Below, one piece after another: positions 6,803 to 15,736 of a stretch of DNA of 24,159 nucleotides; position 1 is the stretch's first letter; every line of letters begins with the position of its first letter. Below the pieces are notes generated by a model that saw only the letters and a program-made list of their open reading frames with translations, was not told where the DNA came from and ran no database searches. The stretch comes from JADJOY01 sp046331705 [NCBI: bacterium] (GTDB lineage: Bacteria > JADJOY01). Where the stretch lies: positions 1-24,159 of the forward strand of contig JAXLQJ010000084.1 in NCBI GenBank assembly GCA_046331705.1. The letters are read 5' to 3'. The translations under genes and the position numbers were made by a program.

Positions 6803-9800
6803 GCGCACGTCGCGCCCGCCGGCGCGCCGTGGCGGGCGGGCTGTCGTCGTTCTCGCCGCGCTGCTGATCGGAGGCGCGGTCGGCGTCGTTGCGCGCGCCG
6901 GCGAGCCGAGCTGCGTTCCCGACCGCGAGCCCAACGACCGCCCGGAGAGCGGCATGCCGATCGCGGGCACCGCGTGCGTGGCCGGCACGTTCGCGGACGG
7001 CGATCAGGACGTCTTCCTGTGGACCGTGAGCGCGGCCGATGCTGCCGAGCGCTGGGCGGTGGATCTGAACGGCATCCCGGGTCAGCAGACCAAGTTCCAG
7101 CTCCACCGCCTCGAAGAGCCGGCGACGGGTGGCGCGCCTGCCGTGGTGGGGCCAGCGCTTCTCGAGATCGCGACGTCGCCCGGCGATTCGCACGCCGCCA
7201 GCGACGACGTCTTCGTGGCGGCGGGCACCTACGTGATCGGACTCTCGGTGAGCGGCGGCGCGGGACCGTATCGGCTTCGTCTCGGACGCGCCGCGGCGGT
7301 CGAGCGCGTCGAGACCGAGCCGAACGACGACCCGGTTCACGCCACGCCCGTGGCTGGCGCGTTCGCGGTGCGCGGCGATCTGGCGGCGTCGGAGGACGTG
7401 TTCGCCTGGAACCTCGACGGCGTGAGCGCGGCGCAGCGCTGGTCGATCGGCGCGAGCGGTCCACTCGGCGGTCGGCTCGCGCTCACGCTCACGGACGGGA
7501 GCGGACGCGTGCTCGCCACCGCGAGCGGCGGCGGCGCGGAACCGCTCTCGTTGCCCGACCTCGGGCTCGATCCGGGTACCTGGGTGGTTCGCCTGGGGCC
7601 AGCCGCGGGTGCGAGCGCGCCTTACGTGTTGCGCGCCGTGACGGCGGGGCCACGCGTCCCCGGTCGTGAGGAGGAGCCGAACGACGACGTGGCGCATGCG
7701 CGCCCGATCGCGCTCGGGCGCGCCGTCGCCGGACGCATCGCCGTGGACGGCGACGTGGATTGCTACGCGTTCGCCGGCAACGCGTCGCTTGCGGAGAAGC
7801 GTCTCGAGGTGGCGCTCGACTCGCCAGGCCGCAGTTTTCGGAAGCTCTGCTTGGTCGATGCCGCCGGCGTGGAGCGGACCTGCCGCGCCGGAATCTCGCC
7901 CCGCCTCTCCGACTTGGTGCTCGCGCCGGCTCCGTACGCGTTGTGCGTGTCGGGCACGCGCGATCCGAGGAGCACGTATTCGCTCGCGGTGAATCTCGCG
8001 GGACGCCGCCAACCGGACGGCGAGGCGGAGCCGAACGACGCCTCGGCAGATGCCAACCCGTTGCCCGCGAACGGCGCCGTCCACGGGCGCTGGGTGGGTG
8101 CCGAGACGGACGCCTTTCGCCTCGACGTGACGGGCGAGCCAAAGCTCTGGAAGGCCACGCTCTCGGCGCCGGGCGAGATCCGGATTCTCGACGGTCGCTC
8201 CGGTGTCGAGGCCCAGCGCAAGGCCGCGCCCGCCGCGCCCGACGTGGAGATCGCCGACCTCTTCCTGCTGCCCGGGCCGCACGTCGTCGAGGTCGCGGGC
8301 GAGAACGCCTCGTACGACCTGCACGTCGAAGCCACCGGTGTTCCCGATCCGATGGCCGAGCGCGAGCCGAACGATCGTCCGGCGCAAGCTCAACGCATTC
8401 GATTCGGCGAGACGCGCAAGGGCGTGCTCGAAGGAAGCGACCGCGACAGTTATCGCTTCTCGCTGGCGGCCGAGGAGCACGTCACCCTTCGGCTCGAGCC
8501 CGCTCCCGCTGCGGACGTGCGCTTCACCTTGGACTGGTCCGCGCCCTCGGTGGAGCGGCCCACCGCGATCGCGCGCGGCGAGCCGCTCGTGTACGACGCC
8601 CTGCTCGCACCGGGCGATTACGTGGTGGCGCTCACCACCGAGGGCTCGAGCGCCGGCGACTACTCGCTCTCGCTCGAGCGACGCGATCCCTTCGATGTGG
8701 CGGTCGATCAGGAGCCGAACGACATCCCGGGTCAAGCGCGACCGGTGCCTGCGTCGTTCGAGATCCGCGGGTCGGTGGGCGAGTGGAAGGACTCCGATTA
8801 CTACGCGCTGCCACGTGTCGCCGTCGCTACCGAGGTGCGCGTGCGCGCCACCGGCGACGTCGAGCTCGAGCTGAGCGAGAACGGGGTCCCGCTACCGTCG
8901 CGAGTGAGCGCTGGCGCGCTCGAGGGCACGTTGCCCCCGGATCACGTCGTGGCGCTCGCGGTTCGTGGCGAGGGCGCGTACACGGCATCGCTGCGATTCG
9001 AGCCCGGCCCGGCGCCGGCGACCGCGTCGGCGAGCGCCGGCCTCGCCGTCGCGCTCGAGCTCGATTCGTCGGCTGCGCTGGCGTATGGGGTGCGCGCGCA
9101 GCGCGTGACCGGGTCCGTGGCTCTGGCGAACTCGAGCCAGCGCCCCATCGATCTGCGGCTGGAGGCGGCCGCCAGCCATTTCGCGCTCGTGCCGACCCTC
9201 GCGCGCGGCGCGGTGCGCCTCGCGCCGGGCGCGCGTGAACGGGTGCCGATCGCCGTCGAGATCGGCGCGGACGCGTGGGCCGATCCGGCGGCGCAGATCG
9301 CGGTCCGCGCCCTGGCTGCGGACGGCAACGCCCGCTCGGCCACGGCGCGGCTGGCACTCGCCGGCGACGCCGCACCCGTGGGCGAGCATCCATTCGCGCC
9401 GCTGCCACCCGCCTTGCTCGGCGGCTGGAACCTGGCATGGTCGGCGCTCGGGTCGCGCGTGCTCGCCGCGCCCGGTGACGACGACGCCAGCGCGCAAGCC
9501 CTGCTCTTCGACGAGCTCACGTCCACGGCGGGGTTCGCGCGGCCCGCGGCGGCACTGCCCTTCGACACCACGGTGGCGTTCGCCGGCGATCGGGCGTGGC
9601 CCGTCGCCGGCGTGGTGCTCGATCCGGAGATTCCCGGTGGGCTCGCGATGGCGGAGCGATTGCGCGACTTCGAGCTCTGGTTGGCCGAGGACGGCGAGCA
9701 TTTCGAGCGCGTGTTGAGCGGCTCGTTGAGCCCGCTCTCGATCGAGCAACCGTTCGTTCTGGATCGGGTGCGGCCTGCGCGCGCGGCGCGCTTGCGCTGG

Positions 9801-12191
9801 CTCTCGAACCAAGCGCGCCAGCAGGGCGATGTCGGACCCGCGGCGCTGGGGCTCGGCGAGTGGCGCGTGGGGCTCGGCGAATGGAAGGTCGTCGCGCCAC
9901 CCGGCGAGCCCGCGGGAGTGAGTCTCGACGTCGCCGAGCGCAGTCGCGGCGGACACGTCGTGCGCGCCGTGCCCACCCTCGGTCGCGCACCCGACGTGGC
10001 GGAGGGTCTCTTCGAGGCTGGCGGCTATCCGGCCGTGGAGGAGATCGAGAAAGGCGCGCGACCCGAGCTGGTGATCGGGTTCCACGAGGACCGAGCGGCG
10101 CAGCTCACGTCGCTCGAATGGGTCGAGGCGTCGAGCAGCTCGAGCGAGCTGCGCTTCACCTCGTTCGACGTGAGCGTGAGCGAGCAAAGCCCGCTTGGTC
10201 CGTGGCGGGCCATCGGTCCGTGGAAGCTCGAGCGTGACGCCAAGGGTGTCGCGAGCTTCCGTTTCCCCCAGCCCGAGTGGGCGCGCTTCGTGCGTCTGCT
10301 CGCGTCCGCGCCGCTCACGAGCGGCGGCAAGTACGCGTACCCCGTGACGCTGCGGGCGCTCGAGCGCGCCAACGACGCGTCCTACCGCTCGATCCTGGGT
10401 GAATGGGGGCATCTGGGTCGCGATGCGATCCGCGAAGCGCTCGCCGCGCCGCCGCCCAAGCGCGCCGAGCTGCCGGCGGGCGAGGCGACGAGCCGCGATC
10501 GTCCGCGCACCCTCGCGCTCGGCGAGGAGATCGCCGCCCAGGCCCTCGTGGGTGAGCGCGACGGCTGGTTTCGGGTCGACGTTCCCGCGGGGAAGAACAC
10601 CCTCACGCTGCACGTGACGGGGGCTCCCACCGTGGACGTCGACGTGAGCGTCGAAGACGTCACCGGCGCGCCGGTGACGCTGCGCTCGTCGTGGGGCGGC
10701 CCGGCCGAGCTCATGCTCGAAGCCGACGCCGAGCCCGGGCACGGCTACCTCGTGCACGTCGTCGAGCCGCCGCGATCGGTGGCGATCGCCTACGACACCA
10801 GCCTCAGCCTCGCGGCGTACACGCCCTTGATCCTGCGTGGCCTCGAGGCGTTCGCAGCGGGCGTGCGCCCCGGCGTGGAAGCCGTGAACTTCCTGCCCTT
10901 CGAGCGGCCGTTCCTGATGGAGTCCTGGAGCGATCAGCCGTTCGCGTTGCTGGCGGCGCTCGCGAAGCTCGACGCGGAGAATCCGTCGAGCGCGCTCGAG
11001 AAGACCGTGGCGGAGGCCGCGCGGGCGCTCGCCGAGCGACGCGGCTCGCGCGCGCTGCTGGTGCTCACCGACGCGGCGACACCGGGATACCTCGATCAGG
11101 AAGCGCAGTGGGCGATGGTGGCGAGCGCGCGGCCGCGGATCTTCGCGTCGCACATCGGCGCCGACGCCGATCCGATTCGCGAGAAGCAGCTCCTGCAAGA
11201 TCTCGCGGCGGTCAACGGCGGCGTTTACGTTTCGGCGCGCACGCAGGCCGAGATGGACACGTCGTTCGAGCGGGTCGCGGCGTGGTTGCGACGGCCGGCC
11301 CGCTATCGGCTGATGGCCGAGGCGCGGAACCAGGCGCCGCTCGAGCCGGGCACCCTCGTCGTGACGACCCGCGCCGCGGCGCCGCCCGCGGTGGGCGTGC
11401 CGCGGCCCACGGCCGCGATCGAGCTGATCCTCGACGCCTCGGGCAGCATGCTCGGGCGAATGGAGGGACGACGCCGAATCGAGATCGCGCGCGCGGTGCT
11501 CGGCGAGCTCGTCACGCGGAATCTTCCGCCCGCGACGCCGCTCGCGCTACGGGTCTTCGGCGACGATCGGCCGGGCTCGTGCGAGACCCGCCTCGCGCAA
11601 CCGCTCGCTCCCGTGGACGCGCCGGCGCTGGTGAAGCGGATCGGCGCGGTCCAGCCGCAGAACCTGGCGCGCACCCCGATCGCCGCGTCGCTCGCCAAGG
11701 TCGCGGAGGATCTTCGCGACGCGAGCGGACCGCGGACCGTGGTGCTCGTCACCGACGGCGAGGAGACCTGCGGCGGCGACCCGCGCGCCGAGATCCAGGC
11801 GCTGGTCGCGGCGGGGATCGACGTGCGCGTGAACATCGTGGGCTTCGCGGTCGCGGATGCCGAGCTCACGCAGACGTTCGAGGCCTGGGCGCGCGAGGGC
11901 CACGGCCGCTATTTCCCCGCTGGCACGAGCAGCGCCCTCGAGGCGGCGCTGCGCGCGGCGGTGCGAGCGCCGTTTCAGGTCTTCGGCGAGAGCGGCGCGC
12001 TCGCGGCGAGCGGTGTGGTGGATGGAGACGCCGTGACGCTGCCTGCGGGGCGCTACCGCGTCGTGGTGGGTGGGCGTGGCGACGGAGCGTCGCCCGCTGC
12101 CGGTGCTGCGGCGCCCACCGCGTTCGAGGCCGTCGTGGTGGAGCCGGCGCGCAAGACCGAGCTCACCTGGACGTCGCCGTTGGGAGGCTGA
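6768..12191 (+). CDS. Giant exported protein with PPC-like repeats, discoidin-like regions and two vWA domains
   Basis: The frame is open for 1807 codons from GTG 6768. A signal peptide (AVVVLAALLIGGAVGVVARAG, about 25-45) is followed by six repeats, each opening with EPND at residues 54, 184, 303, 421, 533 and 649. They are 112-130 residues apart and resemble PPC (pre-peptidase C-terminal) beta-sandwich domains. A seventh, degenerate one is near 1242-1335. Two discoidin (F5/8C)-like segments lie near 885-1040 and 1078-1190. Two vWA domains follow: the first with DTSLS (D1343) and VLTDAATPG, the second with a complete MIDAS (DASGS at D1556, a TPIAASL threonine, VTDGEET at D1663). vWA/MIDAS and discoidin domains mediate metal-dependent binding to proteins or glycans, so a surface adhesion or scaffold role is inferred. 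The start is doubtful: GTG 6768 lacks a ribosome-binding site and overlaps the previous gene by 35 bases (see findings). Confidence 0.88.
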   Translation: MRSTTTSTSSNERTSRPPARRGGRAVVVLAALLIGGAVGVVARAGEPSCVPDREPNDRPESGMPIAGTACVAGTFADGDQDVFLWTVSAADAAERWAVDLNGIPGQQTKFQLHRLEEPATGGAPAVVGPALLEIATSPGDSHAASDDVFVAAGTYVIGLSVSGGAGPYRLRLGRAAAVERVETEPNDDPVHATPVAGAFAVRGDLAASEDVFAWNLDGVSAAQRWSIGASGPLGGRLALTLTDGSGRVLATASGGGAEPLSLPDLGLDPGTWVVRLGPAAGASAPYVLRAVTAGPRVPGREEEPNDDVAHARPIALGRAVAGRIAVDGDVDCYAFAGNASLAEKRLEVALDSPGRSFRKLCLVDAAGVERTCRAGISPRLSDLVLAPAPYALCVSGTRDPRSTYSLAVNLAGRRQPDGEAEPNDASADANPLPANGAVHGRWVGAETDAFRLDVTGEPKLWKATLSAPGEIRILDGRSGVEAQRKAAPAAPDVEIADLFLLPGPHVVEVAGENASYDLHVEATGVPDPMAEREPNDRPAQAQRIRFGETRKGVLEGSDRDSYRFSLAAEEHVTLRLEPAPAADVRFTLDWSAPSVERPTAIARGEPLVYDALLAPGDYVVALTTEGSSAGDYSLSLERRDPFDVAVDQEPNDIPGQARPVPASFEIRGSVGEWKDSDYYALPRVAVATEVRVRATGDVELELSENGVPLPSRVSAGALEGTLPPDHVVALAVRGEGAYTASLRFEPGPAPATASASAGLAVALELDSSAALAYGVRAQRVTGSVALANSSQRPIDLRLEAAASHFALVPTLARGAVRLAPGARERVPIAVEIGADAWADPAAQIAVRALAADGNARSATARLALAGDAAPVGEHPFAPLPPALLGGWNLAWSALGSRVLAAPGDDDASAQALLFDELTSTAGFARPAAALPFDTTVAFAGDRAWPVAGVVLDPEIPGGLAMAERLRDFELWLAEDGEHFERVLSGSLSPLSIEQPFVLDRVRPARAARLRWLSNQARQQGDVGPAALGLGEWRVGLGEWKVVAPPGEPAGVSLDVAERSRGGHVVRAVPTLGRAPDVAEGLFEAGGYPAVEEIEKGARPELVIGFHEDRAAQLTSLEWVEASSSSSELRFTSFDVSVSEQSPLGPWRAIGPWKLERDAKGVASFRFPQPEWARFVRLLASAPLTSGGKYAYPVTLRALERANDASYRSILGEWGHLGRDAIREALAAPPPKRAELPAGEATSRDRPRTLALGEEIAAQALVGERDGWFRVDVPAGKNTLTLHVTGAPTVDVDVSVEDVTGAPVTLRSSWGGPAELMLEADAEPGHGYLVHVVEPPRSVAIAYDTSLSLAAYTPLILRGLEAFAAGVRPGVEAVNFLPFERPFLMESWSDQPFALLAALAKLDAENPSSALEKTVAEAARALAERRGSRALLVLTDAATPGYLDQEAQWAMVASARPRIFASHIGADADPIREKQLLQDLAAVNGGVYVSARTQAEMDTSFERVAAWLRRPARYRLMAEARNQAPLEPGTLVVTTRAAAPPAVGVPRPTAAIELILDASGSMLGRMEGRRRIEIARAVLGELVTRNLPPATPLALRVFGDDRPGSCETRLAQPLAPVDAPALVKRIGAVQPQNLARTPIAASLAKVAEDLRDASGPRTVVLVTDGEETCGGDPRAEIQALVAAGIDVRVNIVGFAVADAELTQTFEAWAREGHGRYFPAGTSSALEAALRAAVRAPFQVFGESGALAASGVVDGDAVTLPAGRYRVVVGGRGDGASPAAGAAAPTAFEAVVVEPARKTELTWTSPLGG

Positions 12192-12209
12192 GTGGATCGA
12201 GGTCGAGCC

Positions 12210-14966
12210 ATGTCCGACAGGTCGGGATCGTTCCGTGTAGCGGGGACGGCACTTTTCACCGCGTGGTTCGCGCTCGCGTCGACCGGTCTTCCGGGAACGG
12301 CACGGGCCGTCGCGACGAGCGACGAGGAGCGCGCGGCGCGCTTCGCCACCGCGCTTAGGCAGAGCCTGACGGCGGTCGAGGATGGTGAGCGAGAGCTGGC
12401 GCGCGATCGTTGGGACCCGCAGTACGTGGTCAACGAGGTCGGCGTCGAGCCGGAAGCGCTCTTCGCATGGGTGCGCGACCGGACCCGATGGGTTCCGTAT
12501 CGTGGTCTCTTGCGCGGACCGGTCGGCGTGCTCAGCGATCGGGTGGGGTCGAGCCTCGACCGTGCGGTGTTGCTGGGCACGCTGCTCACGCGTGCCGGCG
12601 AGGAGGTTCGCCTCGCGCACGCCGAGCTGCCCGGCGCGCGCGCCCGGAGCTTGCTCGAGACGCTGATCCTCGATCGCCGCGTGGCCAGCGCGGCGGCCGC
12701 GGGCGCTGCCACGGCGGCCGTCGCATCCCTGCCCGTGTCCCTCGCCGGCGACTCGACGTCGATCGCAACGCAGTATTCGCTCGACCCCGTCGCGGTCGCG
12801 CAGGTGCTGCACGACTCGGCCCGCGAGTCCGATGCGATCGCCGCACGCCTCGCCGGCGACGTCGACGACCAATCCGCGCGCTTGGCCGTGGCCCTCGACG
12901 CGGCGACGCCCGACGCCGCGGAGCTCGAGCGCGCGACGCAAGCGCTCGCCGACCATTGGTGGGTGCAGGTGAAGCTCGCTGGGAGGTGGCAGGACTACGA
13001 CTTGCTCGCAGCCGCCGCGAAACCTGGCACGGCGCTCGCCCCGGCGCTCGCCACCCACGCGCTCGACGCGGTGCCTGCGGATCTCGTGCACCGTGTGACG
13101 GTGCGGGTGATCGCGGAGCAGTGGAAGGACGGCAAGGTCTCGGAGCGCGTGGTCTCCGAGAAGGCCTTCGCGGCGCACGAGGCGATCGGTCAGCGAATCG
13201 TGCTGCGCAACCTGCCCACGGTCTGGCCCGAGGACTGGCCCGCGGTCACTCCCGCCGACGTCCAGGTGCGGCTCAAGGCGGCGGTGCTGACCCAGCACGA
13301 ATGGATCCCGGTGCTCGTGGTGGACGATACGCCGTATGCCTCGCGCAGCATCCGTGACTCGGGCGAGGTGAACGAGAAGCCGTCGCCACGCAATCCGTTC
13401 GCATCGCTCGGCATCCCCGCCGCCGGCATCGCGGGCAAGGCCGCCGACGCGTTCAATGCGCCGCCTCCCGACGAGCCGGCAGCGGCGTCGGCTGCCGCCA
13501 GCGCCGCAAAGCGCGCCGTCGATCCGGCCGGCGAGCTGACCGCCGAGTGGCTGGAGCTCGTGATCGAGACACCGACCGGTGCGAGGCGAGCCATCCGTCG
13601 CGAGCTCTTCGATCTCCTGGGGCCGGCGCGGCGCGCCGCGTCCGGGCCCATCCCCTTCGAGATGACCGACGCGCTGGCGCTCGCGCGCTCCACCGCTCAG
13701 CTCGCCGAGACCGAGATCCTGATCACACCCTGCGCCCTCGCCTCCGAGCTGGTGGCGCATCTGGGGGCGCAGGCGCTGCTCGCGAACAAGGACTTGCTCG
13801 ACGAGCTGGCGCGCGACCCGTTCGCCAAGGCCGCCGCCAACTACACCGAGGTCTTCACCAGGCTGAAACCGCTCCCGGGGCCGCTCTACGGCTTCGCGTT
13901 GCTGCGCTTCGACGCGAGCGCGGTACGCGAAGCGGTGTTCGTCGACCGGCCCAACGTCTTCGTCCAGCACGCCGAGCTCGTCGCCGACGCACGTGGAGAC
14001 TTTCGCCCGCGCGTCGCGCTCGACGTGGTCGCCAACGACGTCGGCGTGGATCCCGCGCTCTCCGACGCGCGCCGGGCGCGGCTGGTTCAGGGCGTGGTGG
14101 ACACCAACGCCGAGGACGCGGCGCTCGCGGGCTCCGAGAGCGGACGCGGACCGGCGCGCGCGTTCGCCGCGGCCGGCGACACCGGGCAGCGCTGGCTGCT
14201 CGCGCGTCCCGGTGACGAGAGCAAGGTTGCCGCGCTGGGTCTGGATCCGGACCTCGGCGCGCGGGTTGCCGCCGAGCTTCGCGATGGACAGGTGGTGGTC
14301 GTGCCCGCTCCCGATCCGTCCGCGCCTGGCGTCGCCCCCGCGGGCTGGTGGCGAATCGATCCGCGCACCGGTTCGACGTTGGGCCTCGGCTCGAACGGCT
14401 GGGGCCAGGCGATGGTCGAATACATGTTCGTGTTCCTGTTCGAGTTCACGATCAATCAAGCGATCTGCATGCTCGAGACGGCGCCGATGGGGAACACCAA
14501 GGCGGCGCACGCCGCGGCGCGCTCGTGCTTGATCGGGTCGCTGTGGGGAGCAGGACGCTCGCTGCTCACCATGGGGCTCATGTCGAAGATGCGCGGCGGC
14601 GCGGGCGCCGGCCGCGGCGCTGCCGCCGCGGAGGAAGGAGCGGCGACCGCTGGGCGCGCGAGCACGGGGCGTGGGGGCGGTGCCGGCGGTGGCCGGTGGC
14701 GCGGGCGGCGCCACCGGCGGGACGCGCGGCGGAGGACGCACGCAGCCGCTGCCGCGCGGCGAGAGTCCCACCTCGCCGATGGCGTCGACGCAACCCGGCG
14801 CGGGGAAATCCCCCACCTCGCCCATGGCCTCGACGCTGCCGGATCATGGCCCGTCGAGCGGATCGAAGAGCGGTCGGCCCGGAAGCGTCGATCCGCTCGG
14901 CGACACGCATCCAGGTGCGCCAAGTGGCGGTCGTCCAGGCGGTGCGGCCAGCGGCGCGGGCGGTGA
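12210..14966 (+). CDS. Transglutaminase-like exported membrane protein, N-terminal part (frame lost near 14675)
   Basis: ATG 12210 has GAGG 7 bases upstream; a GTG at 12192 is the alternative. It starts 18 bp after the vWA gene. A signal sequence (about residues 8-33) precedes a transglutaminase-like domain. That domain has FAWVRDRTRWVPYRG (85-99) and GSSLDRAVLLGTLLTRAG (113-130), where Ser115 stands in the usual catalytic Cys position, then DHWWVQV with the conserved His249 and an Asp at 262/264. The active site is therefore probably dead or altered. Further regions are a long alpha/beta middle and two hydrophobic stretches (about 735-755 and 771-790). After about residue 822 the frame turns Arg-rich and unlike protein. 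The natural continuation is in the +1 frame (14671-15711), implying one ~1166-residue protein. Confidence 0.8.
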   Translation: MSDRSGSFRVAGTALFTAWFALASTGLPGTARAVATSDEERAARFATALRQSLTAVEDGERELARDRWDPQYVVNEVGVEPEALFAWVRDRTRWVPYRGLLRGPVGVLSDRVGSSLDRAVLLGTLLTRAGEEVRLAHAELPGARARSLLETLILDRRVASAAAAGAATAAVASLPVSLAGDSTSIATQYSLDPVAVAQVLHDSARESDAIAARLAGDVDDQSARLAVALDAATPDAAELERATQALADHWWVQVKLAGRWQDYDLLAAAAKPGTALAPALATHALDAVPADLVHRVTVRVIAEQWKDGKVSERVVSEKAFAAHEAIGQRIVLRNLPTVWPEDWPAVTPADVQVRLKAAVLTQHEWIPVLVVDDTPYASRSIRDSGEVNEKPSPRNPFASLGIPAAGIAGKAADAFNAPPPDEPAAASAAASAAKRAVDPAGELTAEWLELVIETPTGARRAIRRELFDLLGPARRAASGPIPFEMTDALALARSTAQLAETEILITPCALASELVAHLGAQALLANKDLLDELARDPFAKAAANYTEVFTRLKPLPGPLYGFALLRFDASAVREAVFVDRPNVFVQHAELVADARGDFRPRVALDVVANDVGVDPALSDARRARLVQGVVDTNAEDAALAGSESGRGPARAFAAAGDTGQRWLLARPGDESKVAALGLDPDLGARVAAELRDGQVVVVPAPDPSAPGVAPAGWWRIDPRTGSTLGLGSNGWGQAMVEYMFVFLFEFTINQAICMLETAPMGNTKAAHAAARSCLIGSLWGAGRSLLTMGLMSKMRGGAGAGRGAAAAEEGAATAGRASTGRGGGAGGGRWRGRRHRRDARRRTHAAAAARRESHLADGVDATRRGEIPHLAHGLDAAGSWPVERIEERSARKRRSARRHASRCAKWRSSRRCGQRRGR

Positions 14967-15711
14967 CCCGGCGGCCGCCGTCGAGGCGGCGCGCCGAGCG
15001 GCACAAGACGCCGCCGCACGCGAGCAAGCGGCACTGGATCGGTACCGCCGCGAGGGGACGGAAGAGGCGAAACGAGAGGCGATGAAGGCATGGAAGGACG
15101 CTGGCGACGCGCGCTGGAACTACAGCGATGCCTGGGGAAAGGCCGGCCGGCCGGGCTTTCCGCCGGAGCTCCCGGGAAGCCCGGCGACGGCGACGCCCGC
15201 ACCGCGCGGACCCTCACCCTCGGCGGACCCGTACGGCCGCACCTCGCCCGGCGTGGATCCGTACGACAAGACCGCCCCAGGAATCGACCCGTACGGTCGC
15301 ACCGCGCCGGGCATCGATCCGCTCGGGCAGACGTCACCCGGTGGGCCGCCGACCCAGAAGAGTCCTCAGCCCGCACCCGCGGGCAGCGCCGGCGGCGGAT
15401 CTTCGTCTGCGGGCGCGCCCGGTGCGCCCGGTGCGCCTCCCCTCGGCAATCCCGCCCCCGGTACGCGGCTCGGTGACACGCGCCCCGCTCCTTATGGACC
15501 GAGCTCGCCGTCCGGCGCTCGCCCGACGCAGCCGGGGATCGGTCAGGCACCGAGCGCATCGCCGGCCGCACGGCCCGGCGCGGGCGCAGGCGGCTGTCCC
15601 GCGGGCATCGATTGCGAGGCCGCCACCGAGCGCGCGCCCTCGGGGCTCGGCGCGCTGGTGACGGGCTTCGCGGGATTCGGCTCGTCGCTCGGCAGTCTCG
15701 GCCCGCCGTGA
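14671..15711 (+). CDS. C-terminal, low-complexity part of the transglutaminase-like protein (separate frame)
   Basis: This frame is open for 346 codons to TGA 15709-15711 and has protein-like composition, whereas the overlapping tail of the upstream frame does not. It has a Gly/Ala-rich start, two copies of SPTSPMAST (14764-14790 and 14809-14835) and a helical Ala/Arg/Glu-rich segment (AAAVEAARRAAQDAAAREQ...). Four 10-residue DPYG-type repeats follow, then a Pro/Gly/Ala-rich tail with a CPAGIDC pair and a hydrophobic end. No ribosome-binding site is seen before GTG 14671. It most likely belongs to the gene at 12210 and is split by a one-base frame change in GGGGG at 14673-14677. An independent gene is less likely. 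Confidence 0.65.
   Translation: MGAVPAVAGGAGGATGGTRGGGRTQPLPRGESPTSPMASTQPGAGKSPTSPMASTLPDHGPSSGSKSGRPGSVDPLGDTHPGAPSGGRPGGAASGAGGDPAAAVEAARRAAQDAAAREQAALDRYRREGTEEAKREAMKAWKDAGDARWNYSDAWGKAGRPGFPPELPGSPATATPAPRGPSPSADPYGRTSPGVDPYDKTAPGIDPYGRTAPGIDPLGQTSPGGPPTQKSPQPAPAGSAGGGSSSAGAPGAPGAPPLGNPAPGTRLGDTRPAPYGPSSPSGARPTQPGIGQAPSASPAARPGAGAGGCPAGIDCEAATERAPSGLGALVTGFAGFGSSLGSLGPP
15226..15345 (+). repeat. Four tandem 30-bp coding repeats (DPYG-type decapeptide)
   Basis: Units at 15226, 15256, 15286 and 15316 encode DPYGRTSPGV, DPYDKTAPGI, DPYGRTAPGI and DPLGQTSPGG. Third-base differences between units show they have been kept as peptide repeats and are not a fresh duplication. Such short D-P-Y-G/S-P-G repeats fit an extended, exposed linker or cell-wall-spanning stalk. 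Confidence 0.85.
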
Positions 15712-15736
15712 GCGTCGCGCCGAACTTGGATTCAGC

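Noticed and set aside
8892-11198. Large minus-strand open frame opposite the vWA protein
   Set aside because: It is Arg/Gly/His-rich with no recognisable motifs and is antisense to a protein with clear domains. It is a shadow frame.
11547-14825. 1092-codon minus-strand open frame
   Set aside because: It is antisense to the end of the vWA gene and the transglutaminase-like gene. Its composition is typical of a shadow frame, not of a protein.
15226-15345. 30-bp tandem repeats considered as a CRISPR array
   Set aside because: The units are directly adjacent without spacers and preserve a reading frame. They are coding repeats.
14671-15711. Treating the C-terminal frame as an independent gene
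   Set aside because: It has no ribosome-binding site and begins inside a Gly-rich stretch that continues the upstream protein. A frame change in a G-run explains it better.
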